From Cypionkella sp. (lineage in GTDB: Bacteria > Pseudomonadota > Alphaproteobacteria > Rhodobacterales > Rhodobacteraceae), in NCBI GenBank assembly GCA_023255415.1, contig JALRIN010000053.1:1-12367 (forward strand): a stretch of DNA of 12,367 nt, written 5' to 3'. Made by a program: the position numbers and the translations under genes. Below are positions 1-7,337 of this stretch, piece by piece; within the stretch, counting starts at the first letter, position 1; each line of letters starts with the position of its first letter. The notes below the pieces were generated by a model. The model was not told where the DNA came from. It searched no databases and saw only the letters and a list, made by a program, of their open reading frames with translations.

Positions 1-833
1 GAACCTTCTCCGATACTGTCGGTTGTATTGCCCGCAAGATCGACAGGAGCAACTGCACCATTCGGGTCTGTTACAACAAACTTGCCAGTATCAATGGACA
101 GAGAGAACTCATCCAGATAGACAGAGTTGGAACTCAGATAAATCTCAGAGAAACGTTTTGTTGGAGAACCCAATGCATGAGTAAGGTCTGTGTCTGGTAA
201 GATGTTTCCAGTCACTCTACCTAATTTAGCTTGAACACGATCTTCGGTGAAATATAGTCTTCCATTACCTTCCGGAACTTCATCTGTATTACGTGCCTTT
301 GTGGAAACCCAATTATACTGAGTCTCACTCCAGATAAACATCGTATTGTTATCTTGAGTATATGCGATGTCTCCATCTACGTTACCAGCAAACGGCAGAT
401 ACGAAGCATCAGAGAAAATCTTAACTGTAGCAACTAAAGAGGTTCCGTCTGGTGCGACTAGTGTTGCAGTTCCAGCAACTTCTTGAATCTTGTTCTTGAA
501 AGAAGGTGTGTTCTCAACGTATGTCGCCAAGTCTTGAGGAACGAATGTGTTTGTGGTCTGGTCATAAACCAAACACATCTGATTAACCAATGAAGGAATC
601 GGACGAATCTCGATAGGTGTCTTGTGACCTTCATGTGAATGCTGAAAATATAAAATATAGTTGCCGTTATTATTAACTTCAACAGCAAGATCTTTTATGG
701 TCATCACACCACGCATGCTGCCGTGATATGCACATTGATAATAAAGGTTATCTGGAGCGTCTAGAGGAACTGTAAATGTCAGAGTCTCTTGACCAGTAGA
801 ACCGTTGTTGCGTGAACCTACACGCAAAGCATG
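1..833 (-). CDS. Partial phage virion / tail-fibre-like structural protein with cupredoxin-like motif
   Basis: One minus-strand frame is open for 277 codons from about 833 to base 3, with no stop. It runs off the window on its 3' side and is cut on its 5' side by the junction with bztD, so neither end is natural. Near the start it reads FTVPLDAPDNLYYQCAYHGS followed by Met, giving a C-x2-H-x2-M cluster like a type 1 copper site. The His of the preceding HALRVG could be the other His ligand. From memory, LTFTVP...YYQC..H..M segments recur in structural proteins of marine T4-like and other tailed phages. Further on, VPEGNGRLYFTEDRVQ and LGSPTKRFSEIYLSSNSVYL resemble repeats of phage tail fibres (EGTTNLYFT, LGS..KRF..IYL). 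A His-rich QHSHEGH follows the cupredoxin-like part. Codon use is AT-richer than in the neighbouring genes. The phage-structural assignment is fairly secure. Tail fibre rather than another virion protein, and copper binding itself, are inference. Confidence 0.7.
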
Positions 834-834
834 G
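818..834. other. Chimeric junction: phage sequence joined to bztD
   Basis: The bztD frame is normal down to ...GMTMLCV (codon at 823-821), then meets a stop at 820-818 where the family continues with THEMGF. From 820 downwards a different minus-strand frame encodes the phage protein, which may extend back to about 833 (HALRV). The bases from about 821 to 833 can be read as belonging to either side, so the two sources may share a short identical stretch there. Base composition also changes at this point. This is the pattern of an assembly or amplification chimera. The exact breakpoint cannot be resolved from the sequence. Confidence 0.85.
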
Positions 835-1447
835 TCATGCCCTCTTCCGCGAGGCTGATCATGGTGTCGAGCACCTCTTTGATCATCTCGGGGTCAAGCG
901 CCGAGGTCGGCTCGTCGAACAACATGATCCGCGGCTTCATGCACAGCGAGCGCGCAATCGCCACGCGCTGCTGCTGACCACCCGAAAGCTGGCCGGGGTA
1001 TTTCTGCGCCTGCTCGGGGATTTTGACCTTTTCAAGGAAATACATCGCGGTTTCCTCGGCCTCTTTTTTCGGGGTCTTACGAACCCAGATCGGCGCAAGC
1101 GTCAGATTTTCCATGATGGTCAGATGCGGAAACAGGTTAAAGTGTTGAAACACCATCCCCACTTCCGAGCGCACCTTGTCGATGTTCTTCAAATCAGAGG
1201 TCAGCTCGGTGCCATCCACAATGATCTGGCCCTGCTGATGTTCTTCCAGCCGATTGATGCAACGGATCAGCGTCGATTTCCCCGACCCTGATGGGCCGCA
1301 AATCACGATACGCTCGCCCCGGTTCACCGTCATGTCGATATCGCGCAGCACGTGGAACTGGCCATACCATTTGTTCATATTGGTTACTTGGATCGCCACC
1401 TCATCAGAGACGGTCATCTTGCTGCGGTCGATTGCAGGTGTGTTCAT
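821..1447 (-). CDS. bztD: BztD/AapP-type amino-acid ABC transporter ATPase, 3'-truncated by junction
   Basis: This is the ATP-hydrolysing subunit of the polar amino-acid uptake ABC transporter for glutamate, glutamine, aspartate and asparagine, acting at the cytoplasmic face of the inner membrane. The start is ATG at 1447 (MNTPAIDRSKMTVSDEVAIQ), 14 bases after the bztC stop, with AGGGG upstream. A longer reading from 1567 only extends back into bztC. Visible motifs: Walker A GPSGSGKST (residues 51-59), Q-loop in VFQHFNLFPH (99-108), signature LSGGQQQR (154-161), Walker B RIMLFDEP (173-180) and D-loop SALD (182-185). After 209 residues the frame stops, just before the switch (H-loop) histidine. 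About 45-50 C-terminal residues are missing compared with the roughly 255-residue family. The cause is the junction at 818-834, so this is a cut gene rather than a natural pseudogene. The strong match to Rhodobacter BztD supports bzt over the synonym aapP. Confidence 0.93.
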
Positions 1448-1461
1448 GAGAGAGGCCCCTA

Positions 1462-2910
1462 TTAGCGGTGATCGGTCTTCAGCTTGCGCTCTAGGTACAT
1501 CGAGTACCGCGACATGCCGAAGCAGAAGATAAAGAAGATAACGCCGACAAACAGCAATGGCTCCCAATAGACGCCCTTCCAGTTGATATCGGCACGAACC
1601 ATTTTCGTGATGCCCTGCAGCGGATCAGCCAGACCCACCAGCGCCACCAGCGTCGTGTCTTTGAACAGACCGATGAAGGAAGACACGATGCCCGGGATCG
1701 AGATTTTCAGCGCCTGCGGCAGGATGATAAAGCGCTGCGCCTGCCAATAATCCAAGCCAAGCGCATCAGCAGCTTCGGATTGGCCCTTGGGCAGGGCGGC
1801 CAGACCGCCCCGGATCACCTCGGCGATATAGGCGGCGGCAAAGAAAGTCACCAGAATGATAACCCGCAAGATCAGGTCAAAGTTGCTGCGCGGCGGCAGG
1901 AAGTAGTTCAGCAGCAAAGAGGCGGTGAACAACATGGTGATCAGCGGCACGCCGCGGATGAATTCGATGAAGACAACCGAGACCGATTTGATAAACACCA
2001 TATCCGACCGACGCCCCAAAGCCAGCAGCAGTCCCATCGGCAGGCTGGCCGAAACCGCTGTGACGCCGATGACAAAGGACAGCAAAAAGCCGCCAAACTG
2101 GTCGCTGTCGACCGACATCAGCCGGATCGGCATCATATGCGCCAGCGGTGTCGTCACCATCGGCTGCAGCTGCAGCCACCAGATCAGCGCCACTGCAACT
2201 GCGATGCCGCCCGCAACCACAGCACCCAGACGCGCCTGCAGCAGGTTCCAGACCACGGCCAACAGACCAAATCCAATCGCCACACCCACAGGGCCCCAAA
2301 CCGAACCGCCCCACAGCAGGTAAAATCCAACCAGCGGATAGACCAAGGTCAGCCACAACAGCTTTTTCGGCATCAGCGCCGCGACTGCGAACAGCGCCGC
2401 AAAGACCACAACCGACAGCAAAAGGTGAAAGTCATCGGTTCCGACGCCGATCATACCCAGCAAGGTCAGGACGCTGACTGTGCCCAGCATCAGCATATTC
2501 ACGCGGCGCAGGCCGTAATACAGTGCCGGTGCCAGCGCCATCAGCATCAGGCCGAAGGCCAGCACAGGGCGCCAATAGGCATCCATCGGGTAAAAACCGA
2601 ACAGAAACTGGTGCCACCGCTCGCGCAGGATCGCCCAGCAGGCCCCCTCGGCCCCCGGGCCTGCGTTGGCTTCGATGATCTGGCGGCATTCGCTTAGCGA
2701 ACTCGCAGTCCAGACCCCATTCAGGAACCAAGGCAGCGACGAAGCGATGATCCAATAGACCACATAAAGACTGATTACCGTCAAAAAGCCGTTCAGCGGG
2801 CTAGAGAACAGGTTCTCGCGCACCCAGCGCACCGCGCCAACTTCACTGACAGGTGGTTTCTGCTGGGTCAGCATTTTGTCGCGCACGAAGGACATGGATG
2901 ATTGCGTCAT
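1462..2910 (-). CDS. bztC: BztC/AapM-type amino-acid ABC transporter permease
   Basis: This is the second membrane subunit of the glutamate/glutamine/aspartate/asparagine transporter (482 aa). It presumably pairs with BztB to form the channel and contacts the BztD ATPase. The first segment, about residues 38-58, is hydrophobic, followed by a periplasmic stretch with two cysteines (C75, C91). Next comes a run of hydrophobic helices at about 115-250. The C-terminal permease domain (about 275-475) carries the ATPase-contacting EAA loop, EVIRGGLAALPKGQSEAA (364-381) then DALGL. The ATG at 2910 lies one base beyond the bztB stop, and its AAGGAG ribosome-binding site sits inside the last bztB codons, so translation is probably coupled. 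An internal Met at residue 6 or 13 could also serve. As I recall, Rhodobacter BztC is about 430-435 residues, so this one is longer, mainly through its central hydrophobic part. Frame and family are certain. Confidence 0.95.
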   Translation of the reverse strand: MTQSSMSFVRDKMLTQQKPPVSEVGAVRWVRENLFSSPLNGFLTVISLYVVYWIIASSLPWFLNGVWTASSLSECRQIIEANAGPGAEGACWAILRERWHQFLFGFYPMDAYWRPVLAFGLMLMALAPALYYGLRRVNMLMLGTVSVLTLLGMIGVGTDDFHLLLSVVVFAALFAVAALMPKKLLWLTLVYPLVGFYLLWGGSVWGPVGVAIGFGLLAVVWNLLQARLGAVVAGGIAVAVALIWWLQLQPMVTTPLAHMMPIRLMSVDSDQFGGFLLSFVIGVTAVSASLPMGLLLALGRRSDMVFIKSVSVVFIEFIRGVPLITMLFTASLLLNYFLPPRSNFDLILRVIILVTFFAAAYIAEVIRGGLAALPKGQSEAADALGLDYWQAQRFIILPQALKISIPGIVSSFIGLFKDTTLVALVGLADPLQGITKMVRADINWKGVYWEPLLFVGVIFFIFCFGMSRYSMYLERKLKTDHR

Positions 2911-2911
2911 C

Positions 2912-4213
2912 TTAGCGCTCCTTCAATTTGGTGGTGGCGTTATAGACGTTCATCACCGCAGAGATCAGCAGCGACAAGATCAGATAGATCATCATCATCA
3001 AAAGCATACACTCAAGCTCACGCCCGGTTTGGTTCATGGTGATGCCGCCCAAAGTTCCCTTCAGGTCAAGATAGCCGACCGCGATGCCCAGCGTAGTGTT
3101 CTTGGTCAGGTTCAAATATTGGCTGATCAGCGGCGGCACGATCACCCGCAACGCCTGTGGCAGCACCACAAGGCTCATGATCCGCCCCTGACGCAGGCCC
3201 AGCGCGGCGGCGGCCTCGGATTGGCCACGGCTGACGGCCATGATGCCTGCGCGCACGGCCTCGGCGATATAGGCGCCGGTGTAAAGCGACAGGGCGATCA
3301 CCAAGGCGGTGAAGTTATGGGCAACCGAGATGCCACCGACAAAGTTAAATCCCTTCCAGACACCGTTTTCGTCGATGTTGAAATGCGGCACATCCCAGTG
3401 CAGCCCCATTGCATAAAACAGTAGGCTGGTGGGCAGCACGATCAGCGCCAGGTTCTTCCACCAGGTTGCGGGGCGAATACCGGTTGCCTCTTGCACCACT
3501 TTCGCGCGGCGGTTTACGCCAAGCGCGGCAAAGATCGAGGCCACAAACAGGCCAACAACCGCGATAAAGGAAAAGTTGAAGGGTATCCCCAGAAACTCGA
3601 ACCCGCCAAGCGGGTGGGTCAGCAAAGGATAGGGCACGCTGGTGCCACGGTTTGAAATCGCGACAGTATTGTCAAACAGCATCGAGGCCGCAGCTGGGGT
3701 GCCGCTGTCGATCATCGCTTGGGTGACTTTGAAATCATTCACCTGAGGCATGACTTCGGTGAACACGGTATAGGCCAGAATGATCCACAACAGCAGGGGC
3801 ACGTTGCGAAACACCTCGACATAGACCGTCATCAGACGCGCCACGATCCAGTTTTTCGACAGACGCAGCACCCCGGCAAACACGCCGATGATGGTGGCAA
3901 GGATGCAGCCAAAAAACGCCACGACGAGGGTGTTCAACAGCCCGATAAACAACGCCCGCGAGTGGGTGTCGTCATTGGTATAGCTGATCAACTGCTGGTC
4001 GATATCATAGCCAGCCCGCGTCCACAGGAAGCTAAAGTTGATATCCTTGCCCTTGTCAGCAAGGTTGGTGACAAGGTTATCGCGCAGCCACCACAACACA
4101 ACCGCCAACAAAACAAGCGCAATCACCTGAATCGTGATCGACCGGTAACGTGTGTCATAGATAAGCATACCCAGCCGAAAGGTTGCTTTCGGCGCCTCGG
4201 TTGCAGACGTCAT
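2912..4213 (-). CDS. bztB: BztB/AapQ-type amino-acid ABC transporter permease
   Basis: This is the first membrane subunit of the polar amino-acid ABC transporter (433 aa, the usual length for BztB/AapQ). Helix 1 is at about 27-43 (ITIQVIALVLLAVVLWWL), followed by a periplasmic segment with FLWTRAGYDI. The permease domain starts near residue 88 (ALFIGLLNTLVVAFFGCIL) and includes VEVFRNVPLLLWI (132-144). A long insert at about 150-300 is typical of AapQ-like permeases. The EAA loop is EAVRAGIMAVSRGQSEAA (318-335), then AALGL and VLPQALRVIVPP. The ATG at 4213 has AGGGGGT about seven bases upstream. The gene follows bztA after a 135-base gap that holds a stem-loop, and bztC follows after one base. 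Nothing looks damaged. Confidence 0.95.
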   Translation of the reverse strand: MTSATEAPKATFRLGMLIYDTRYRSITIQVIALVLLAVVLWWLRDNLVTNLADKGKDINFSFLWTRAGYDIDQQLISYTNDDTHSRALFIGLLNTLVVAFFGCILATIIGVFAGVLRLSKNWIVARLMTVYVEVFRNVPLLLWIILAYTVFTEVMPQVNDFKVTQAMIDSGTPAAASMLFDNTVAISNRGTSVPYPLLTHPLGGFEFLGIPFNFSFIAVVGLFVASIFAALGVNRRAKVVQEATGIRPATWWKNLALIVLPTSLLFYAMGLHWDVPHFNIDENGVWKGFNFVGGISVAHNFTALVIALSLYTGAYIAEAVRAGIMAVSRGQSEAAAALGLRQGRIMSLVVLPQALRVIVPPLISQYLNLTKNTTLGIAVGYLDLKGTLGGITMNQTGRELECMLLMMMIYLILSLLISAVMNVYNATTKLKER

Positions 4214-4303
4214 GGTATTACCCCCTGCCCTACCGCTTGCCGACTAATGGCCGATCGATGCGGGGTCGTGCCCCATGCGGTACGGGTGATTTTCTAGGAT
4301 CAG

Positions 4304-4334
4304 AAAAACAGGGCGCAGCTTGCACTGCGCCCTT
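4304..4334 (-). terminator. Stem-loop terminator/attenuator after bztA
   Basis: Minus-strand RNA just past the bztA stop folds as GGGCGCAG - TGCAAG - CTGCGCCC (4332-4311), an 8-bp perfect GC-rich stem with a 6-base loop. It is followed by TGTTTTT (4310-4304). This is the form of an intrinsic terminator. Lying between the binding-protein gene and the permease genes, it would let bztA be made in excess while some transcription reads through to bztBCD. That layout is common in solute-binding-protein operons. Partial termination is inferred. Confidence 0.75.
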
Positions 4335-4348
4335 TAGACTAGGTCAGA

Positions 4349-5365
4349 TTAACGGAAAGGCGGAGCGTACTGCAGACCACCTTGGGTCCATTGTGCGTTC
4401 AAGCCACGGGCCAGACCGATTGGGGTCGAAGCGCCGATGTTGGCTTCAAAGATTTCGCCATAGTTGCCGTTGGCGGAAATCGCGCGCTTTGCCCATTCTT
4501 TATCAAGGCCCATCATAGCGCCCAGATCCCCTTCGAGGCCAAGCATACGCTTAACTTCTGGGTCATTGGTGGACGCTGCAACTTCTTCGATGTTCGCTTT
4601 GGTGATGCCTTTTTCTTCAGCAGCAACCAATGCGTAATAGGTCCAACGGACGATATCGCCCCACTGGTTGTCGCCGTGACGCACGACTGGGCCAAGTGGC
4701 TCTTTCGAGATGATTTCTGGCAGAACCACATAGTCAGTTGGCGACGGCAGGGTTGCGCGCAGAGCGGCAAGACCCGAAGCGTCAGTGGTATAGGCGTCGC
4801 AAGCCCCAGCCAAGAACTGGCGCTGACCTTCAGCATCGTCCTGAATGGTGACAGGGGTGTAATTGATGTTGTTGGTCTTGAAGAAGTCAGCCAAGTTCAG
4901 CTCGGTGGTGGTGCCGGTCTGGATACAGATCGTCGCACCGTCGAGTTCTTTTGCCGAAGACACGCCAAGATCTTTGCGCACCATGAAGCCCTGACCGTCG
5001 TAGTAGTTGACTGCCACGAAGTCGAGTTTCAGGTCGTTGTCGCGCGAGAAAGTCCAGGTCGAGTTACGAACCAGCATGTCGACTTCGCCCGAAGCCAGCG
5101 CGGTGAAACGGGTCTCACCAGTGGTGGGCACGTATTTCACTTTGGAAGCATCGCCCAGAACAGCAGCGGCAACAGCTTTGCACAGGTCAGCATCAAAGCC
5201 TACATATTGGCCGGTTGCGTCTGGCGCACCAAAGCCGGTCAGGCCGGTGTTCGAGCCGCAGATCAGCTCGCCGCGTGCTTTCACATCGTCCAGCGTCGAA
5301 GCCGAAGCCACGCCAGCCAAAAGCGACGTCGCAACAAGAGTTCCAAGGAACACGGATTTTTTCAT
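4349..5365 (-). CDS. bztA: BztA/AapJ periplasmic amino-acid-binding protein
   Basis: This periplasmic solute-binding protein (338 aa) captures glutamate, glutamine, aspartate or asparagine and delivers it to BztBC. The chosen start is ATG at 5365 because it begins a clear Sec signal peptide: MKK, then a hydrophobic core SVFLGTLVATSLLAGV and an ASA cleavage site near residue 22. It is preceded by GGAAGAGG six bases upstream. A longer in-frame reading from 5530 would put a charged, unlikely extension before the signal. The mature part begins STLDDVKARGELICGSNTGL, followed by GFDADLCKAVAAAVLGD and ETRFTALASGEVDMLVRNST, all typical of the family. The C-terminus is GLNAQWTQGGLQYAPPFR. From memory it matches Rhodobacter BztA through most of its length. 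It is the first gene of the operon, with a leader hairpin and a possible promoter upstream and a terminator-like stem-loop downstream. Confidence 0.97.
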   Translation of the reverse strand: MKKSVFLGTLVATSLLAGVASASTLDDVKARGELICGSNTGLTGFGAPDATGQYVGFDADLCKAVAAAVLGDASKVKYVPTTGETRFTALASGEVDMLVRNSTWTFSRDNDLKLDFVAVNYYDGQGFMVRKDLGVSSAKELDGATICIQTGTTTELNLADFFKTNNINYTPVTIQDDAEGQRQFLAGACDAYTTDASGLAALRATLPSPTDYVVLPEIISKEPLGPVVRHGDNQWGDIVRWTYYALVAAEEKGITKANIEEVAASTNDPEVKRMLGLEGDLGAMMGLDKEWAKRAISANGNYGEIFEANIGASTPIGLARGLNAQWTQGGLQYAPPFR

Positions 5366-5382
5366 TCTTACCTCTTCCTGTT

Positions 5383-5403
5383 TTCGCCCATTATTTGGGC
5401 GAA
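5383..5403 (-). promoter_or_regulatory. Leader hairpin immediately upstream of the bztA ribosome-binding site
   Basis: An 8-bp perfect inverted repeat, TTCGCCCA - TTATT - TGGGCGAA on the plus strand, ends about ten bases before the GGAAGAGG of bztA. In the mRNA it would form a stable stem with a 5-base loop close to the 5' side of the ribosome-binding site. It could stabilise the message or modulate initiation. Function is inferred from position only. Confidence 0.5.
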
Positions 5404-5476
5404 GGTTAAGTGCCCTACGTAGACCGCAGGTGCGAGACCGGTGACGGAGACGCCGTCGGTGTAGAGCAGTTTGGGT

Positions 5477-5505
5477 TATAGCCTTGTCGTTGGTCAAGCA
5501 AAACC
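5477..5505 (-). promoter_or_regulatory. bztA: Possible sigma-70-type promoter for bztA
   Basis: On the minus strand a TATAAC hexamer (5482-5477) lies 17 bases after TTTTGC (5505-5500). TTGCTT two bases later is an alternative -35 with 15-base spacing. The -10 is good and the -35 poor, as is usual for activated promoters. It sits about 115 bases before the bztA start in the only sizeable gap on this side of the operon. A match of this quality can arise by chance. Confidence 0.3.
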
Positions 5506-5520
5506 GCCAATATAACGGAT

Positions 5521-5571
5521 GTTTGAGCAATCAGTCCTGTAATGGGGCAGAGTTGGACAGATTGTTCAAAC
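5521..5571. repeat. 12-bp inverted repeat upstream of the bztA promoter region
   Basis: GTTTGAGCAATC (5521-5532) and GATTGTTCAAAC (5560-5571) are inverted copies matching at 11 of 12 positions, separated by 27 bases. They lie between the atp12 stop (5596) and the possible bztA promoter, upstream of its -35, where activator sites are usually found. An operator pair for a regulator of amino-acid uptake is one reading. A weak long-loop hairpin after atp12 is another. Confidence 0.4.
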
Positions 5572-5595
5572 TTCAGGCAGTTAACAGAAAGATTG

Positions 5596-6303
5596 TTACC
5601 CGCACAATCCAAAGAATCGCTCTGCCGCAAAAAGAGCTTCTTGTTTGTAGGCTTCAAGACGGGCGGCTTCTTCGTCAACGCCCCAAAGTTCGTTTTGCCA
5701 AGCTTCGTCGATTCGGCTCAACTCCCAAGCTTGTGCCGCCGTCAGCCTTTGGCGCAACACCGCCAGTGCAAGCACCAAGGATCCGGTGATGGCAATCAGG
5801 TCATGCGCTGCGGCAAGGCGAAAGTTGTCAAGCTGGTGCAGGGCCTGTGACAAAGCCTGCGTGCTGGCCTGGGGTTGGGTGATCGGCACGACACCCGCCG
5901 TCACCAGCAAAGGCGCTGCGAATTCCTGCGCGGCCCATGCCAGAACCGGATCCCAGCCCTGCGCTTGCCGGTCGATCAACTCTTGCGGTGCGGTGGCGCG
6001 GTAACACAGCAGATCGGTTTCACCATATGCGGCCAGCAGCCCTGCGACTTCGGCAAACTGTGGCGCCACCTTATCCAGCGCGGAATTGGCGGCACGGGTC
6101 ACCGGCATGGTGTCCGGTTTGATCACGCCGCTTTGCGCATCCCATTCCAGCGCAATCGCTTCGGCCATCGCCAGCGAGGGCACCACAAGCGGCGCTTTGG
6201 CGGGTGTCTTTACGGCGCGGCCGTCAAGCGTGACGGTGAAGCCCCCATCACAGGCCGAGGCGGCTGCTTGTTTCCAGAACCGTTTGGCGGACCAAGCGCT
6301 CAT
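5596..6303 (-). CDS. ATP12 family F1-ATPase assembly chaperone
   Basis: The product (235 aa) belongs to the ATP12 family. In mitochondria this chaperone binds the alpha subunit during assembly of the F1 part of ATP synthase, and alphaproteobacteria carry homologues presumed to do the same in the cytoplasm. Family landmarks are the N-terminal KRFWKQA (8-14), TLDGRAVKTPAKAPLVVP (25-42), EWDAQSGVIKPDTMPVTR (53-70) then AANSALD, and the central GETDLLCYRA (94-103) and WDPVLAW. The ATG at 6303 overlaps the rluC stop as ATGA, with GGGGGCG just upstream inside rluC, so it is probably translated by coupling to rluC. Length is normal. The gene is the last of the crcB-rluC-atp12 block and is followed by a 230-base gap. 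I give no gene symbol because bacterial naming is not settled. Confidence 0.92.
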   Translation of the reverse strand: MSAWSAKRFWKQAAASACDGGFTVTLDGRAVKTPAKAPLVVPSLAMAEAIALEWDAQSGVIKPDTMPVTRAANSALDKVAPQFAEVAGLLAAYGETDLLCYRATAPQELIDRQAQGWDPVLAWAAQEFAAPLLVTAGVVPITQPQASTQALSQALHQLDNFRLAAAHDLIAITGSLVLALAVLRQRLTAAQAWELSRIDEAWQNELWGVDEEAARLEAYKQEALFAAERFFGLCG

Positions 6304-7337
6304 TCATCGCCCCCGAATGGATCCAAAGGCACGTCGTTTTCGCCCCAATCTAAGGTTTTCCAGGTGCGCGCCATATGCTCGGGCAGGGGCGCGATAAAGG
6401 TCATCATCTCTTTGGTGATCGGATGCTGAACTTTCAGCATCCGCGCATGCAGGTGCAGCTTGCGCGACAGATCGCCGCCAATCCCCGCGCCCCAGCCGTC
6501 GCCCATATTCTCGGTCGAAGAGCCGCCGTATTTGCCGTCACCAATGATCGGAAAGCCCATCTCGGCAATATGGGCGCGCAGCTGATGCGTGCGCCCTGTC
6601 ACCGGCTCCATCGCCAGCCAAGAGATGCGATTGCCCAAGAACCACAGCGTGAAATAATCGGTATGGGCGCGTTTGGCATCGGGATAGTCTGCCATCTTGG
6701 CCGGATGCACACAGATCATCTTTTCAGAATCACCATAGCCACGCCCGCCCTTCATCAGCCCGTATTTGATCGAGCCTTTGCGCGGATGCGGCACGCCTGC
6801 AACGGCAGCCCAATAGATCTTGCGGGTGTTGCGATGGCGCAGCATTTCCGACAAGGCACGCGCCACGCGGTCAGTGCGCGCCAGCATCAGCAGACCCGAG
6901 GTGTCTTTATCCAGACGATGCACCAGCTTGGGGCGGTCTTTGTAGCCAAACTTCAGCGCTTCGGTCAGACCGTCGACATGGCGATCGCCCTGCCCCGAGC
7001 CGCCTTGGCTGGGCAGACCTGGAGGCTTGTTCAGGATGATCATATGCTCATCCTTCCACAGCACCGCGTCTTGGATCATTTTGGCATCCGCAGGCGTATA
7101 ACTGACACGCTTGACCACAGGGGCCGCGTGATCGGGCAGCGGCGGAATGCGGATGGTTTGGCCCGGCACAATGCGATCCGAGGCCTTGCAGCGCGCGGAA
7201 TCGACGCGCACTTGCCCGGTGCGGCACATCTTTTCCACATGGCCTTGGGTCAGCTGCGGAAAGCGGCGCTTGAACCATTTATCAAGGCGCTGCTCGCCCT
7301 CGGCTTCCGAGACAGTCAAAAGGCTGACAGCGCTCAT
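6300..7337 (-). CDS. rluC: RluA/RluC family 23S rRNA pseudouridine synthase
   Basis: This enzyme isomerises uridine to pseudouridine in RNA, in this subfamily usually large-subunit rRNA. It has 345 aa. An S4-type RNA-binding domain covers about residues 16-65 (RLDKWFKRRFP, then GQVRVD and PGQTIRIPP). The catalytic domain begins near residue 95 with HMIILNKPPGLPSQGG. Motif II, HRLDKDTSG (140-148), contains the catalytic aspartate D143. GRTHQLRAHIAEMGFPIIGD is the conserved motif III, and the C-terminus contains KLHLHARML. The ATG at 7337 overlaps the crcB stop by four bases (ATGA) and has GGGAGA upstream. Its own stop overlaps the atp12 start in the same way. RluC is the best subfamily guess. 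RluD or another RluA-type specificity cannot be excluded from sequence alone. Confidence 0.93.
   Translation of the reverse strand: MSAVSLLTVSEAEGEQRLDKWFKRRFPQLTQGHVEKMCRTGQVRVDSARCKASDRIVPGQTIRIPPLPDHAAPVVKRVSYTPADAKMIQDAVLWKDEHMIILNKPPGLPSQGGSGQGDRHVDGLTEALKFGYKDRPKLVHRLDKDTSGLLMLARTDRVARALSEMLRHRNTRKIYWAAVAGVPHPRKGSIKYGLMKGGRGYGDSEKMICVHPAKMADYPDAKRAHTDYFTLWFLGNRISWLAMEPVTGRTHQLRAHIAEMGFPIIGDGKYGGSSTENMGDGWGAGIGGDLSRKLHLHARMLKVQHPITKEMMTFIAPLPEHMARTWKTLDWGENDVPLDPFGGDE

Noticed and set aside
458..688. A 76-codon minus-strand frame in the phage region
   Set aside because: It overlaps the 277-codon frame that has clear phage-protein motifs, and its basic, Leu/Arg-rich translation resembles nothing I know.
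1..833. Prophage inserted in bztD
   Set aside because: There are no integrase, attachment repeats or phage gene ends. The phage protein itself is cut at the same base, which an integration event would not produce.
818..1447. bztD as a natural pseudogene
   Set aside because: The truncation coincides with an abrupt change of frame, composition and gene family, pointing to a contig join rather than decay.
1780..2697. Plus-strand open frame (305 codons) opposite bztC
   Set aside because: The translation is dominated by Gln, His, Arg and Asp runs, the mirror of hydrophobic codons on the other strand. No start signal or family.
4382..5422. Plus-strand open frame (346 codons) opposite bztA
   Set aside because: It mirrors the certain bztA gene and has no recognisable motif or ribosome-binding site.
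5485..5515. Sigma-54 promoter (GG...GC) for bztA
   Set aside because: The GG and GC elements in TTGGCGGTTTTGCTTG are only 7 bases apart instead of 10.
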